From Rhizobium mayense (GTDB lineage Bacteria > Pseudomonadota > Alphaproteobacteria > Rhizobiales > Rhizobiaceae), in the NCBI RefSeq assembly GCF_030272705.1, contig NZ_JARFYM010000002.1, positions 248,001 through 312,000 on the forward strand: a stretch of DNA of 64,000 bases, read 5' to 3'. The notes below the pieces were generated by a model. That model was not told the DNA's origin and searched no databases. It was given only the letters and a program-made list of their open reading frames with translations. Shown here piece by piece: positions 53,651-62,895 of the stretch; the first letter of the stretch is position 1, and every line of letters starts with the position of its first letter. The position numbers and the translations under genes are program-made.

Positions 53651-53682
53651 CTTGCTCTCCTCTGTCCTGGCCGGCTGTCGGC

Positions 53683-54420
53683 TCAGATAAGTTTCTCTGC
53701 CATGATCGCGTCACCCTCGAGCCAGAGCTGGACAGCCTGTCCGCGAAGGTTGGGGGCCATGTCTTCCGCCATTTTGTAGATGCCGTCGATCGCGACCAGT
53801 TCGGCCTCAAGCTTGCGGCAAAAGATGCGCGCCGATGCGTTTCCGACCGACCCAGCCATGGCTCGGCCGCGCAAACTGCCGTAGATATGGACCGACCCAC
53901 CGGCGATGACCTCTGCGCCTGAAGCGACCGATCCGATAACGGTGACATCGCCTTCCGGGAAGATCACCGACTGACCCGAGCGTACCGGTTCCCGGATGAC
54001 GATGGATTGGGTCGCCGGACGAGTGTCTGTCGCCGCTGGCTTACCGCACACCTCGACGACTGGCTCCTTCGCCGGAGCCTCGTTTACAGGGACCTCGATA
54101 TCGGAAACCGGCCGACCACCCTTGAGCGCGGGAGGCATGCCCGGCCCCAGGATAGAAGGGCGCGCGCCCTCAATACCCATGATGCTGACATTGCGTCGGG
54201 CAAGCTCTCCGATCAGGTCCTTCAGCTGCGACCGGTCAATCGACAGGTCCGTCAGGTCGAGCACGACCGGCCGTCCTAAAAAGAAACCCGCCGAACGCGC
54301 GGCGAGATCGTCCAACCTGATCAACCAATCTTCGATGGGAAGATCCGGGGAAAGCATGACCGCCAGGAAGGAACGGCCTTTAATGCGGATCGAGCGAGCG
54401 TCTGTTAGCACTTTGGTCAT
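53683..54420 (-). CDS. minC: septum site-determining inhibitor MinC
   Basis: This 245-residue inhibitor of FtsZ has an N-terminal FtsZ-interacting domain (IRIKGRSFLAVMLSPDLPIE, about 8-105), a Pro/Ala-rich linker, and the right-handed beta-helix MinD-binding domain (VRSGQSVIFPEGDVTVIGSV, then ASGAEVIAGGSVHIYGSLRG). I start at ATG 54420 by comparison with other MinC N termini; ATG 54459 is also in frame and neither has a clear ribosome site. First gene of minCDE. Confidence 0.92.
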   Translation of the reverse strand: MTKVLTDARSIRIKGRSFLAVMLSPDLPIEDWLIRLDDLAARSAGFFLGRPVVLDLTDLSIDRSQLKDLIGELARRNVSIMGIEGARPSILGPGMPPALKGGRPVSDIEVPVNEAPAKEPVVEVCGKPAATDTRPATQSIVIREPVRSGQSVIFPEGDVTVIGSVASGAEVIAGGSVHIYGSLRGRAMAGSVGNASARIFCRKLEAELVAIDGIYKMAEDMAPNLRGQAVQLWLEGDAIMAEKLI

Positions 54421-54708
54421 CTGTGTGAATAATTCGTTGACCCTGTGTACCGCCGCCATGGTTAATAAATAGTTAACGCGATCAAGGTGACCCCCAGCAT
54501 CGCATCGCCAAGACGCCAATTTTATTGGGGAATGTCAGATACTTATGACAGTGACCGCCGATCGGGGCTGTGTTAAGGAAGTCATCAAAAATTGGAACGG
54601 CCACGAGAACTCGTCGGCGCCGTTATCGAGGCCATAGATGCGGGGGCGCCGAAAGAGGCGAATTGGCCGCTTAGTGGGAAGAACTGAGCAATCGTCTTCC
54701 GACTCAGA

Positions 54709-55413
54709 TCATTGATTCGGTAGCGCGGCTGGTTTTCCGAACAGAAAACCTTGCACATGAGTCGCGCCGGAAGCGCGGGCAGCATCCAGGTGTTCTTCCG
54801 TTTCGATGCCTTCGGCAACGATGATCGGGGCGACGCAAGACGCAAAGCCGACGAGATACTGCAGGCTGTTCTGCCCCTTTTCAGAGATCCGGACATTCCG
54901 CACCAGCGAAGGTTCGATCTTGATTATGTCGGCCGGGACTGTCAGCAGCCGGGCAGGCGTCGCCATGCCTGCTCCGAAGTTGTCGATGGCCACGCGGCAA
55001 CCAAGCGCGCGAACGGCCGCCAGCCTTTCGACACCCTCGTTCACCAGCGGATAGGTCTCCGTGATTTCAAGGATAAGCCGCGAAGCGAGTTCTGAACGGC
55101 GCTCGATTTGACGGAGAATCTGCTTCCAGTGGTCTCGGTCGGACAGATTGGCAGCCGAAATGTTGCATCCGAGCACAAGATTTTGATCCTTGGCCAGCCT
55201 CGACAGAACGAGATCCAGCATGCGTGCATCAAGATCGAAGGAAGCGAGGGAAGATTCCAGATAAGGTGCAAAAGTGCTTGCACTGTGAACGACGCCACGA
55301 GCGTCCGAAATCCGCGCGAAGCACTCCCAATAGAGTACCTCCTCCGGAACATCAATTTGGCTGACCTTTTGTGCGGCAAAACTCAATCCGCGATCGGAAA
55401 CAGCCTTGGACAT
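54709..55413 (-). CDS. degenerate EAL-domain protein
   Basis: This 234-residue stand-alone EAL domain is probably inactive as a cyclic-di-GMP phosphodiesterase. The EALLR motif reads ECFARI (E30 kept, A and L lost), the DDFGTG loop reads DNFGAG (N145 for the second Asp) and KID reads KIE (E167). N84, E116, K165, E201 and Q221 remain. Such proteins may still bind the nucleotide or a protein partner. It lies after the partner-switching operon on the same strand, with a 326-base gap, and before minCDE. Confidence 0.82.
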   Translation of the reverse strand: MSKAVSDRGLSFAAQKVSQIDVPEEVLYWECFARISDARGVVHSASTFAPYLESSLASFDLDARMLDLVLSRLAKDQNLVLGCNISAANLSDRDHWKQILRQIERRSELASRLILEITETYPLVNEGVERLAAVRALGCRVAIDNFGAGMATPARLLTVPADIIKIEPSLVRNVRISEKGQNSLQYLVGFASCVAPIIVAEGIETEEHLDAARASGATHVQGFLFGKPAALPNQ

Positions 55414-55739
55414 AATGGGAAGCGCCTCCAGCGATGCTGTTTTCAGTCACGATTTTCGACTGTGGGCGGGGGCCGCCAAACCTCTTTATGCGAATTTTCC
55501 GGCAACGGAAACGATACAACCGAACGGCGCTCCCGGGTCAATTGAATTTCGTATGTTAGTAACTTATAAGTACATCGGATGGGGTAATTGTGTCAAATCC
55601 TCAATCACTGCGGGATTTTATGCAACCCTGTTTTTCTATTGAAAGCAGTGCCCGCTCCCTCGCCGTAAGCAATCCGTCATCAAAAGCTTACGCGATTCGG
55701 CTCTCCAAATCAGAGCCAAATGCCATAAGCATTGCAAAA
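55414..55739. other. intergenic region between STAS gene and EAL gene
   Basis: This AT-rich, 326-base gap holds no supported frame. It probably contains the promoter of the EAL gene and the end of the partner-switching operon. I see no clear terminator. Confidence 0.4.
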
Positions 55740-56078
55740 TCAACTGAGCCGGAGGTCGAGGTCGCGATAAAGCTTCTTCAAGTTTGGCAGGGATTTTTGT
55801 TGCCACGAAATCTGTTTGGAACCGCGCACCGTCATATGCACATCGGCGCGTTTGCGGGCCTCTATCGTCAGTTTCGCTAGCAGGTTTATACCCGACGAGT
55901 TCAGAAACTGGAGCCCCGTGAGATCGAGTGTCAGCCGTTCAGGGTGTTTCTCGAGCAGATCCATCGCTAACTGAAAGATCGGAGCATAGGCGTCCGATCC
56001 CGACAAACGCATAGAACCTTCGAAGAACACAACGTATCCTTCAGTCCAAACACGAAATGCCTCTCCTCTGATTTCCAT
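55740..56078 (-). CDS. STAS-domain anti-anti-sigma-like protein
   Basis: This 112-residue STAS protein has [20 protein letters not shown] and the phosphorylation loop [20 protein letters not shown]; the Ser of NSSGIN matches the phosphorylated Ser of SpoIIAA/RsbV. The start may be ATG 56078 or the TTG at 56084, only 2 bases after the stop of the HATPase gene. It is the expected substrate of the neighbouring HATPase-like kinase and of the PP2C phosphatase. Confidence 0.85.
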   Translation of the reverse strand: MEIRGEAFRVWTEGYVVFFEGSMRLSGSDAYAPIFQLAMDLLEKHPERLTLDLTGLQFLNSSGINLLAKLTIEARKRADVHMTVRGSKQISWQQKSLPNLKKLYRDLDLRLS

Positions 56079-56086
56079 GGTCAAAC

Positions 56087-56653
56087 TCAGCCATTTTGAA
56101 CGGAAGGGACTGGTAAGGCAGCATAGGTCTCCAGACGCGTTCGACCGCTCGGCCGGTTCGCATCAAATACCCACGCCAATTCAGCGTCATAGTCGCTCAT
56201 CAGCGTCAGTAAGCCAAGGCCGGACTCCGTGCCGAACGTCAGCGCGGCGTTCTTCTCAATTTGCCGAATGAGCAGCTCCGCCGGATCATCGGCGGTGATG
56301 TGCGAAAGCAGATGCTGAAAACGTGTTGCATTTTCGTTGTCGATAAAATTCGAAACCTTCATCCGAAACCGTTCTCCGTCGATGGAAGCCGAAATATCAA
56401 TCTCCCCGGACACACGAAACTTCACGGCATTTTCGATGAGTTCATTCGCTACATAGCCGATGTCATGGCGCACCTGATGGTAGACCTGACGTAAGCGCCT
56501 GTAACGCAAAGCCGTTATTTCAGCGATAAAATCGGAGGTCATCGAACAATGGGACCAACTCAGATCGAGCGGTCCGTCAAGCAATCGAAGAAAAGTGGCA
56601 CTACCTGCACTGCTTGTTACAAGATCTGCCAGCCCAAACACGACGATCGCCAT
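56087..56653 (-). CDS. HATPase-like switch kinase (SiaB/slr1658-type)
   Basis: This 188-residue protein has the N-box of GHKL ATPases in [18 protein letters not shown] (about residues 66-83) and a G-rich segment, [20 protein letters not shown], near residue 143. This matches anti-sigma or SiaB-like kinases that phosphorylate STAS partners. Four bases separate it from the phosphatase gene and 2-8 from the STAS gene. It is paralogous to the protein at 60190-60630: [10 protein letters not shown] compares with NELFEISFRS, and [12 protein letters not shown] with LLGLAINYDASL. Confidence 0.75.
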   Translation of the reverse strand: MAIVVFGLADLVTSSAGSATFLRLLDGPLDLSWSHCSMTSDFIAEITALRYRRLRQVYHQVRHDIGYVANELIENAVKFRVSGEIDISASIDGERFRMKVSNFIDNENATRFQHLLSHITADDPAELLIRQIEKNAALTFGTESGLGLLTLMSDYDAELAWVFDANRPSGRTRLETYAALPVPSVQNG

Positions 56654-56657
56654 GTTA

Positions 56658-59018
56658 TCACCTATGTCTCATTACAACCAGAGTTATGTCATCGTGAATC
56701 TTCTGCGACCCAATATAAGTCATGAGGTTGTCCAGAATGCCGTTCATCACATCCTGGGCACTGCCGCCATAAAGATCACGGGCCGATTCACAAAGCCGTT
56801 CAATCCCATACAATTCGCCCTGCCGGTTTTCGGCTTCGGTGACCCCGTCCGTATGCAGGATGATCATGTCGCCGCTTCCAAACGTGACGTCTCTGGTATC
56901 GACAAACTCGGAAATATCTGAATCGATCCCGACCGGAAGCCCGAGGTCGACAGTTTCGATCCGCTCAACCTCTCCGCCTTGTCTGACAACAATCAGATCC
57001 TCGTGTTGGCCGGAGAGCGTCAATCGCTCCCCGTCATAGTCGAGAAAGGCAAGGGTCAAGTGTTTGTCGGTTTTCGTGCGCTCGATATTCTTGTAGATGG
57101 TGCGGTTGAGGTCGTTCAGGAATTTCGCGGGATCGGTCTCTCCGGCCTCCTGCAAGGCACGCGCCACGGACTGAACCATCAGCATGAGCACGCCGCTTTC
57201 AAGGCCGTGACCGGTAACGTCCCCTATTCCGATCTTGAGCCTTTTTCCGTCTTGCAGGATATCGTAATAGTCGCCGCCGACCTCATCGGCTGGACGCATG
57301 AAAGCGGCGATCTCAAGCTGTTCGATCGCCGCCAGCTCGTTTTGGCGCGGCAAGACCATGAGCTGTATCCTTTGGGCGACAGCCAACTCGGCACCGAGGC
57401 GAACGTTCTCGCTCTTCAATTGCGTGTTCAGTACCGAGATTTCCTCTTTCGCCTCGGCAATTTCCTTTGTTCGTTCCTCCACCATCGTTTCGAGGTTTTC
57501 GGTGTGGAAGCTTATGTCCTCCGCCATGCGGTTGAATGCAACGCCGGCCTCGCCGACCTCGTCGCGCGACGCGATATCGACCCTTACCGAATAGTCTTTT
57601 GCTTGGATACGCCGCGCGGCGCTGGCGAGCGCGCTGATGCCGCTGGTGATGCGCTTCGAAACCGCAAATACCGCCGCAGTGACAATCATCAACGATATGC
57701 AGATCGCAAGGATCTGATAGAGAAGAATGCGGTTTGTCGCACGCGATATTTCGTCCTGTGCGGCAAACAGAGAGGCATAGATTTCCCGTTCCGGCACGAC
57801 GATCCCGAGCGACATCGCTTCCTTTTGAACAGGCCCGGAAACCCAAAGGTTCGTAGGCGCGATCTGCTTGACGACAACCAGGTAGGGGATCTTCTCGCCC
57901 TGCTCGTCTAGCGAAATATGCTGAATCACGCCGTCACGGTCCAAGGGGAGCGTTGCCAGCGCCTTCTGCGTGCTGTTGCGGAATGAGCGATCAAGGCCGG
58001 TCACGCCCTTGTCGCCGGTGTCGCTGGAGGCCCGCAAGCCAATGATCTTCTCGCCTTCATGGTTGATGGCAACCACATTGCCATTCGACATCGTCAGGAA
58101 GCCGAAGCCGGTGTCGGCAACCTTCACGCTCTCGACGATGCCGGCCAGTTGATCCAGCGTGATGTCGGCTCCGGCGATACCGGCAACGTCCCGGCGGTCA
58201 GGTGACCAGAGAGGATTGAAGAAGCTGACGATCAGCTTGCCCGTAATCGCGTCGGTATAGGGAGCAGTCTGCGTGATATCGTCCGCGACGGGGCGCGTGC
58301 CCGGCTGACGAGCCCACTGCTGCCAGGATTCGTATAGGCCCGGAAAGAAAAAATCCCAGAAATTGGCCTCGTTGTGCCCCGGATAGAGGCGGTCAAAGGT
58401 CTGCGCCTGAGTGGTGTAAGGCACAGTCCTGAAGATCGGCCGTTCCTTGGGCCCGATATAATACATCTGCAGCTTGGAATAGCCGTTCTTCAGCAGGTTC
58501 GGCGCAACGAGATCGACAACCGTGCTGGTCTCGATGTCCTTTTCCACTGCAGGCAGCGGCTGATGATTTTGGTCGAGCAAATAGCCCCAAACGCTGATCA
58601 CCGAGGTCGAACCCGGAAGATTTTGGGCCCAATGACCTTTTGGATCATAGACAAGCTTTATGGCGCCAGGTTCGGACCGCGCCAGCGCCTCGCCGATCGC
58701 GTCATTTCGGTTGGGATGATCAATCTGCGCCTGAAGAACGCCGGCGAGTGTTTTGACGTCCGAATGCACCTGATTGAGAAGCAGCCCGACGCGGGCAGCC
58801 GTCGAGTCCGCATAGGACTGGATATAGTCCTGGCTCGCCCGTTCAAGACCCTGGCCCACTTCGGATGTGGCGTCGCGGGACAATCGCTGCACGTTCCACA
58901 GCGCCAATCCGCCGCTGACAAGAAGGTCAAAAAGGACGGCACCTCCCACGACGAGGACAAATTTCGCTCGAAACGACCAGATGCTGGGAATGGCAAATGG
59001 ACCGATTTTCCTGTTCAT
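56658..59018 (-). CDS. Cache-HAMP-PP2C (SpoIIE-type) sensor phosphatase
   Basis: This 786-residue membrane phosphatase has TM1 (about 17-42), a long periplasmic dCache-like sensor (45-425), TM2 (431-455), HAMP (455-508), a coiled coil (505-555) and a PP2C/SpoIIE domain (570-786). Metal-binding acids are D583 in GGDYYD, D600 in GIGDVTGHG, D723 in HTDGVTE and D776/D777 in HDDITL; all are present, so it should be active. The architecture is that of SiaA/RsbU-like phosphatases, which dephosphorylate STAS proteins in response to an outside signal. ATG 59018 overlaps the methyltransferase stop (ATGA). Confidence 0.9.
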   Translation of the reverse strand: MNRKIGPFAIPSIWSFRAKFVLVVGGAVLFDLLVSGGLALWNVQRLSRDATSEVGQGLERASQDYIQSYADSTAARVGLLLNQVHSDVKTLAGVLQAQIDHPNRNDAIGEALARSEPGAIKLVYDPKGHWAQNLPGSTSVISVWGYLLDQNHQPLPAVEKDIETSTVVDLVAPNLLKNGYSKLQMYYIGPKERPIFRTVPYTTQAQTFDRLYPGHNEANFWDFFFPGLYESWQQWARQPGTRPVADDITQTAPYTDAITGKLIVSFFNPLWSPDRRDVAGIAGADITLDQLAGIVESVKVADTGFGFLTMSNGNVVAINHEGEKIIGLRASSDTGDKGVTGLDRSFRNSTQKALATLPLDRDGVIQHISLDEQGEKIPYLVVVKQIAPTNLWVSGPVQKEAMSLGIVVPEREIYASLFAAQDEISRATNRILLYQILAICISLMIVTAAVFAVSKRITSGISALASAARRIQAKDYSVRVDIASRDEVGEAGVAFNRMAEDISFHTENLETMVEERTKEIAEAKEEISVLNTQLKSENVRLGAELAVAQRIQLMVLPRQNELAAIEQLEIAAFMRPADEVGGDYYDILQDGKRLKIGIGDVTGHGLESGVLMLMVQSVARALQEAGETDPAKFLNDLNRTIYKNIERTKTDKHLTLAFLDYDGERLTLSGQHEDLIVVRQGGEVERIETVDLGLPVGIDSDISEFVDTRDVTFGSGDMIILHTDGVTEAENRQGELYGIERLCESARDLYGGSAQDVMNGILDNLMTYIGSQKIHDDITLVVMRHR

Positions 59019-60193
59019 AGCGGCTTCCGCCCGGAGGCCGCCCATATGGGCCAGCCGGCATAACCTTTCGGATGAAGGGCAGCGAAGATGTGATCCTGGA
59101 AGCCCTGGCGGAAACGCTTGATGAATTCCGATGTGTCGCCCCGGCGAACAGACATCTCGCCGGCATAGACGTTCTCCCAGGCGGCGATCACATCCGCAAA
59201 GTCTTGTGGATCGCCATCGAGGTTGCTGACCATGAAGCTTTCCATCTCGATGGCCTCGAAGCCCGCATCCCGCAGGAGCCGGCGGCTTTTGGGCCCCATT
59301 TCGACATCCATGTCGAAATGGCTGAACAGCGTCGCCACTTCGTTATAGGTCCATTGTATGCTTGCCGCCCGTGGCTCACCAAGACAGTGGGAATTCTTTT
59401 CATTCGTTATGTAAACACGCCCGCCGGGCTTGCAGATGCGGTAGAGTTCCCTGAGCAGGACATCGGGCCGATTGAAGATTTGCAGCGAATGGCGACAGGT
59501 CACCAGGTCAAACTGATTGTCTTCGAGCAGCATCTCAGATGCGTCGCCGTAGGTATATTCGATATCGCGGATATCGAAATCGGCAGCGACCCTGCGTGCA
59601 TAGTCAAGACTGACGGCAGAATGATCGAGCGCCACGATTCTCGCCGGCTTGAACTCCTTATGGACCAATACGGCGAAATCACCGATCCCACAGCAAATGT
59701 CCGCCATCGCAATGCCGGCGCGCATGCCGTGGCGCGGCAAAATCTCGCGTTCATGACGCCAGGTCATTTTCGTCTGGGTCCGCAGGATGGGAATGAAGCT
59801 CTGGTCTTCGACGAAAGTCTGTCCCGGATAAAAGGCGGCGTCATACGCCTCGACGGCGATTTTCGGTTCGATGGCGCTCAGATGATGGAATGTCCTGGTC
59901 GCCCAGCCAACGACACTGGACGTCACCACAACGAAACGAAGGTCTCGCCGTGCGCGGCTGGCATTGACCAAAAGGCGCGCCAAGGCGTGATAGGCCGTCG
60001 CATTCATATGAATGAGACGTTTAACATTGATGTAGAACACGCCTCTGACTTGATTGATGCTCTTTTCGAGCAGGGCAGTCGTCTCGGCGATTTCGATGGG
60101 CGACAACGGCCGCAGGATGCCTGAGAGCGAAAACTCCTGACTGTTCAGGTCGAACTGAGCTGAAAACAGCGGAACCGGTTCGTGCGAGCTCAA
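59015..60193 (-). CDS. STAS-like domain fused to class I SAM methyltransferase
   Basis: This 392-residue fusion starts at TTG 60193, with GGAGG upstream and the stop of the preceding gene overlapping it (TTGA). Residues 1-125 resemble the STAS protein at 55740-56078 (SGILRPLSPIEIAETTALLE, then RGVFYINVKRLIHMNATAYH), but the SSG loop is NAT. Residues 150-330 form a UbiE-like methyltransferase with motif I MADICCGIGDFAVLVHKEF, D190 in VALDHSAVS, GDASEMLLEDNQFDLVTCRH and KPGGRVYI. The acceptor is unknown. A methyltransferase governed by partner switching is the simple reading, and is inference. Confidence 0.82.
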   Translation of the reverse strand: MSSHEPVPLFSAQFDLNSQEFSLSGILRPLSPIEIAETTALLEKSINQVRGVFYINVKRLIHMNATAYHALARLLVNASRARRDLRFVVVTSSVVGWATRTFHHLSAIEPKIAVEAYDAAFYPGQTFVEDQSFIPILRTQTKMTWRHEREILPRHGMRAGIAMADICCGIGDFAVLVHKEFKPARIVALDHSAVSLDYARRVAADFDIRDIEYTYGDASEMLLEDNQFDLVTCRHSLQIFNRPDVLLRELYRICKPGGRVYITNEKNSHCLGEPRAASIQWTYNEVATLFSHFDMDVEMGPKSRRLLRDAGFEAIEMESFMVSNLDGDPQDFADVIAAWENVYAGEMSVRRGDTSEFIKRFRQGFQDHIFAALHPKGYAGWPIWAASGRKPL

Positions 60194-60630
60194 TTCAGTA
60201 ATCCCTCCACCGGAATGTCTAATATCACCGTGAGAGCCCGGCCATCCACCTCCCGCAGCGAGAGCGACGCGTCGTAGTTGATCGCCAAGCCAAGCAGGAT
60301 GATGTCTTCCTGAACTGAGTTTTCGTCGGCAAGCGCGTCGAGGTAACTTTCCAGCGCGCCGCTTCCCGAAGCCTTGGCAGATGCATCACGGTACAGATGC
60401 CGTTGCTCGGGAGTACATGGGAAGGTCAAGGCGATCCGCTCCAGGTGATCCCCTCGGGAAATATCGCAGTGAAGCCGCCCGGGAACACTGCCTGAGCGGA
60501 AGGAGATCTCAAAAAGCTCGTTCAGCGCGGATGAAAGGAGATTGGCATGCCGGACCGGATCGCTTCGATCATGACTCACCATGCGCGCAACGTAATTCGA
60601 CATCTGATTGCAATGGAGCCAATCCGACAT
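60190..60630 (-). CDS. degenerate HATPase-like protein (slr1658-type)
   Basis: This 146-residue protein resembles the HATPase at 56087-56653 in SSALNELFEISFRSGS and LLGLAINYDASLSLREVDGR, but the N-box asparagine (ENAVK) is replaced, so ATP binding is doubtful. GGAAG precedes ATG 60630; earlier in-frame ATGs exist at 60642, 60648 and 60663. Its stop overlaps the start of the STAS-methyltransferase gene, its likely partner. I cannot name a family firmly. Confidence 0.6.
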   Translation of the reverse strand: MSDWLHCNQMSNYVARMVSHDRSDPVRHANLLSSALNELFEISFRSGSVPGRLHCDISRGDHLERIALTFPCTPEQRHLYRDASAKASGSGALESYLDALADENSVQEDIILLGLAINYDASLSLREVDGRALTVILDIPVEGLLN

Positions 60631-60785
60631 GAAAACTTCCATTTCCATTTCCAACTCCAGCATGGGGCGAAATGGTAAAGCGGTGCGGTTCGTGCTCTGC
60701 TCGCTCAAGGCCGATCCCCCTGAATTGCCAAATATTCGCGACGATCCGAGGGGCCAGTCTGACAGGTCCCCCGAGCTCCCACTGT

Positions 60786-62453
60786 CTATTTTTCGTGGTG
60801 CCACCCCGCCGTGTCGTTGCGCCGGAGAAAGTCTAGGACCGAAGAGGCGGGCAGAGGCTCGCCAAGAAAATATCCCTGCAAACGATCGCAACCAGCGGCG
60901 ATGAGCCAAGTGACTTGAGCTTGATCTTCCACGCCCTCGGCGGTGACCTTCATTCCCAGCCCATGCGCCAGCGCAACGATAAAGCGGACGATCGTCTGGC
61001 TCTTGGGGTCGCTCGTCAGATCCCTAATGAAATATTTGTCGATCTTGATGGAGTCGAAGGGGAAATTCTTCAAATAGCTTAGAGAAGAATATTCCGTGCC
61101 AAAGTCGTCGAGCGAGATCTGAATACCGAGGACATTGAGGGTATTCAACGTATCGAGATTGTTGATCGTACGCTCGAGCAAAACACCTTCGGTGATTTCG
61201 AGCTCAAGGCGTTCAGCCGGAAATCCGATCGTGTCGAGCGTCTGCGATACCCGGTCGGTGAAGCCTCCGGTCAAAAACTCTGCGGGCGACAGATTGACCG
61301 CGACCGTACAGTGTGACGGCCAACTCATTGCCTGCCGGCAGGCTTCCTCCAACACCCACTGACCGATTTCCGGCATCATTCCATCGGCCTCTGCCACTGG
61401 TATGAACGCCGACGGTGGGATGGCACCCATGATCGGATGCTGCCATCGCAACAAGGCCTCGAAGCCGACGACAGACCCCGAAGAATCCACCAACGGCTGG
61501 TATTCGATAAAAAATTCGCCGTGCTGAAGCGCGACACGCAGGCTCCGTCGTAACAACTCTCTCTGTTCCAAAACCATCATCATGGCTGGCTCGAACGTTC
61601 GAGCGCGTCCCCTTCCCTCACTTTTCGCAGCGTATAGGGCGATGTCGGCGGCGCGCATCAGTTGATCTTCCTCATTGCCATCGCGAGGGGCAAGCGCTAC
61701 GCCGATACTTGCGCCTGAAAACACCGCGATGCCATTCACCAGGAATGGCCTTTTAAAGGCGCTTACCAGCGAATCCGCCAACCGCTCCGCCTCTGCCGGC
61801 TGGTCATCCCGGAGCTGAATAATGGCAAATTCATCGCCTGCCAGCCGGTAGGCCGTTTCATCCGGTCCCAGAACGTTGCGGATGCGCTCGGCGGTTTGCT
61901 GCAAGACGATATCACCTGCAGCGTGACCCAGAGTATCGTTAATCGGCTTGAACTCGTCGAGATCCAACTGCATCAGCGCGATAGCTGTTTTTCCGTCCGA
62001 TAAGGCATCGCGCAGTCGCGCGCCGAACTGTCGCCGGTTCGGTAGATCGGTCAGGGCATCGTGATTGGCTTCATGCAGCAGAAGCGCCCTGTCTACGTCT
62101 TCGGGCGACGGATTCCGCTGAAGCGAGTTCCTCGTCTCAATAACCGCGAGACCATTGGTCGGCCGAAATAGAATGAGATCTGATAGCGCTTCGCCGGCTC
62201 TTTGGACCTGCACATTCCGCGGCCATCCAATATTACTCGTCTGTTCCGCGAATATATTCATGCCCGGATCCTGCAGCTCCGGGTATATCCCAAACAGCGT
62301 GGCATGAGAGGTCTTGTCGTCGCCGTAGAAACTCCTGAACCTCTCGGACGACATTATGAGATTGAAATCGCTATCATAAAACGAAAAAAGCACTTCATGT
62401 GCGCTACCTGTCGGCAGAGGTATGTCGGACTTAAAAACGCTACTGGCTGCCAT
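60786..62453 (-). CDS. GGDEF-EAL cyclic-di-GMP enzyme with PAS-like sensor
   Basis: This 555-residue cytoplasmic protein has a PAS-like domain (about 20-110, FSFYDSDFNLIMSSERFRSF), a GGDEF domain (125-290) with AGDEF at 205-209 in YRLAGDEFAII, and an EAL domain (300-550) with EALLRW at 332, DDFGTEYSSLSYL, KIDKYFI and VTAEGVED. The AGDEF variant can be catalytically active, and all EAL catalytic acids are intact, so a bifunctional or phosphodiesterase-dominated enzyme is likely. GGAG precedes ATG 62453. It lies upstream of the partner-switching genes on the same strand, 155 bases away. Confidence 0.9.
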   Translation of the reverse strand: MAASSVFKSDIPLPTGSAHEVLFSFYDSDFNLIMSSERFRSFYGDDKTSHATLFGIYPELQDPGMNIFAEQTSNIGWPRNVQVQRAGEALSDLILFRPTNGLAVIETRNSLQRNPSPEDVDRALLLHEANHDALTDLPNRRQFGARLRDALSDGKTAIALMQLDLDEFKPINDTLGHAAGDIVLQQTAERIRNVLGPDETAYRLAGDEFAIIQLRDDQPAEAERLADSLVSAFKRPFLVNGIAVFSGASIGVALAPRDGNEEDQLMRAADIALYAAKSEGRGRARTFEPAMMMVLEQRELLRRSLRVALQHGEFFIEYQPLVDSSGSVVGFEALLRWQHPIMGAIPPSAFIPVAEADGMMPEIGQWVLEEACRQAMSWPSHCTVAVNLSPAEFLTGGFTDRVSQTLDTIGFPAERLELEITEGVLLERTINNLDTLNTLNVLGIQISLDDFGTEYSSLSYLKNFPFDSIKIDKYFIRDLTSDPKSQTIVRFIVALAHGLGMKVTAEGVEDQAQVTWLIAAGCDRLQGYFLGEPLPASSVLDFLRRNDTAGWHHEK

Positions 62454-62895
62454 TCCGGTCTCCGTCTTACCTGGGAACTTTCCGGCTTCGTAATCGCTTT
62501 CAATTTCCTCTCGTCTTAGGACTTAACGGACCGACAACCCGGATACTCGCCATACGGCAAGGATCAAATGTATATTTCGAATATTCTGCATAAATAATTT
62601 AATAAATAACGAACCCCAGCTGCTGCACTTGCTCGATTTCGAATGACAATCCGCATCGCGAGCAACGCCACACTGATAGCAATTCGCAAATTCTCATTTA
62701 CATTATGCTAATGAAATCAGTGCTGTCAAACGTTCAACCCCCGTTTGCGAAATACACGCAAAACAGGCTCTGGTTACGCAATTACTTTGATTGACTGCTT
62801 CCGCCTTCGCTCGGCGAAATGGGGACTCGCTGTTCGCAGCGACCCCTTCGGAGTATGGGCTACATATCTATAGCCCATCACCCAACATCGAGCGC
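62454..62895. other. AT-rich intergenic region
   Basis: About 440 bases of AT-rich sequence lie between the GGDEF-EAL gene and the KTSC gene stop. It should contain the promoter of the signalling operon. I see no gene, no RNA and no strong terminator. Confidence 0.45.

Noticed and set aside
59072..60124. 350-residue plus-strand frame
   Set aside because: Antisense to the STAS-methyltransferase gene, which carries clear motifs.
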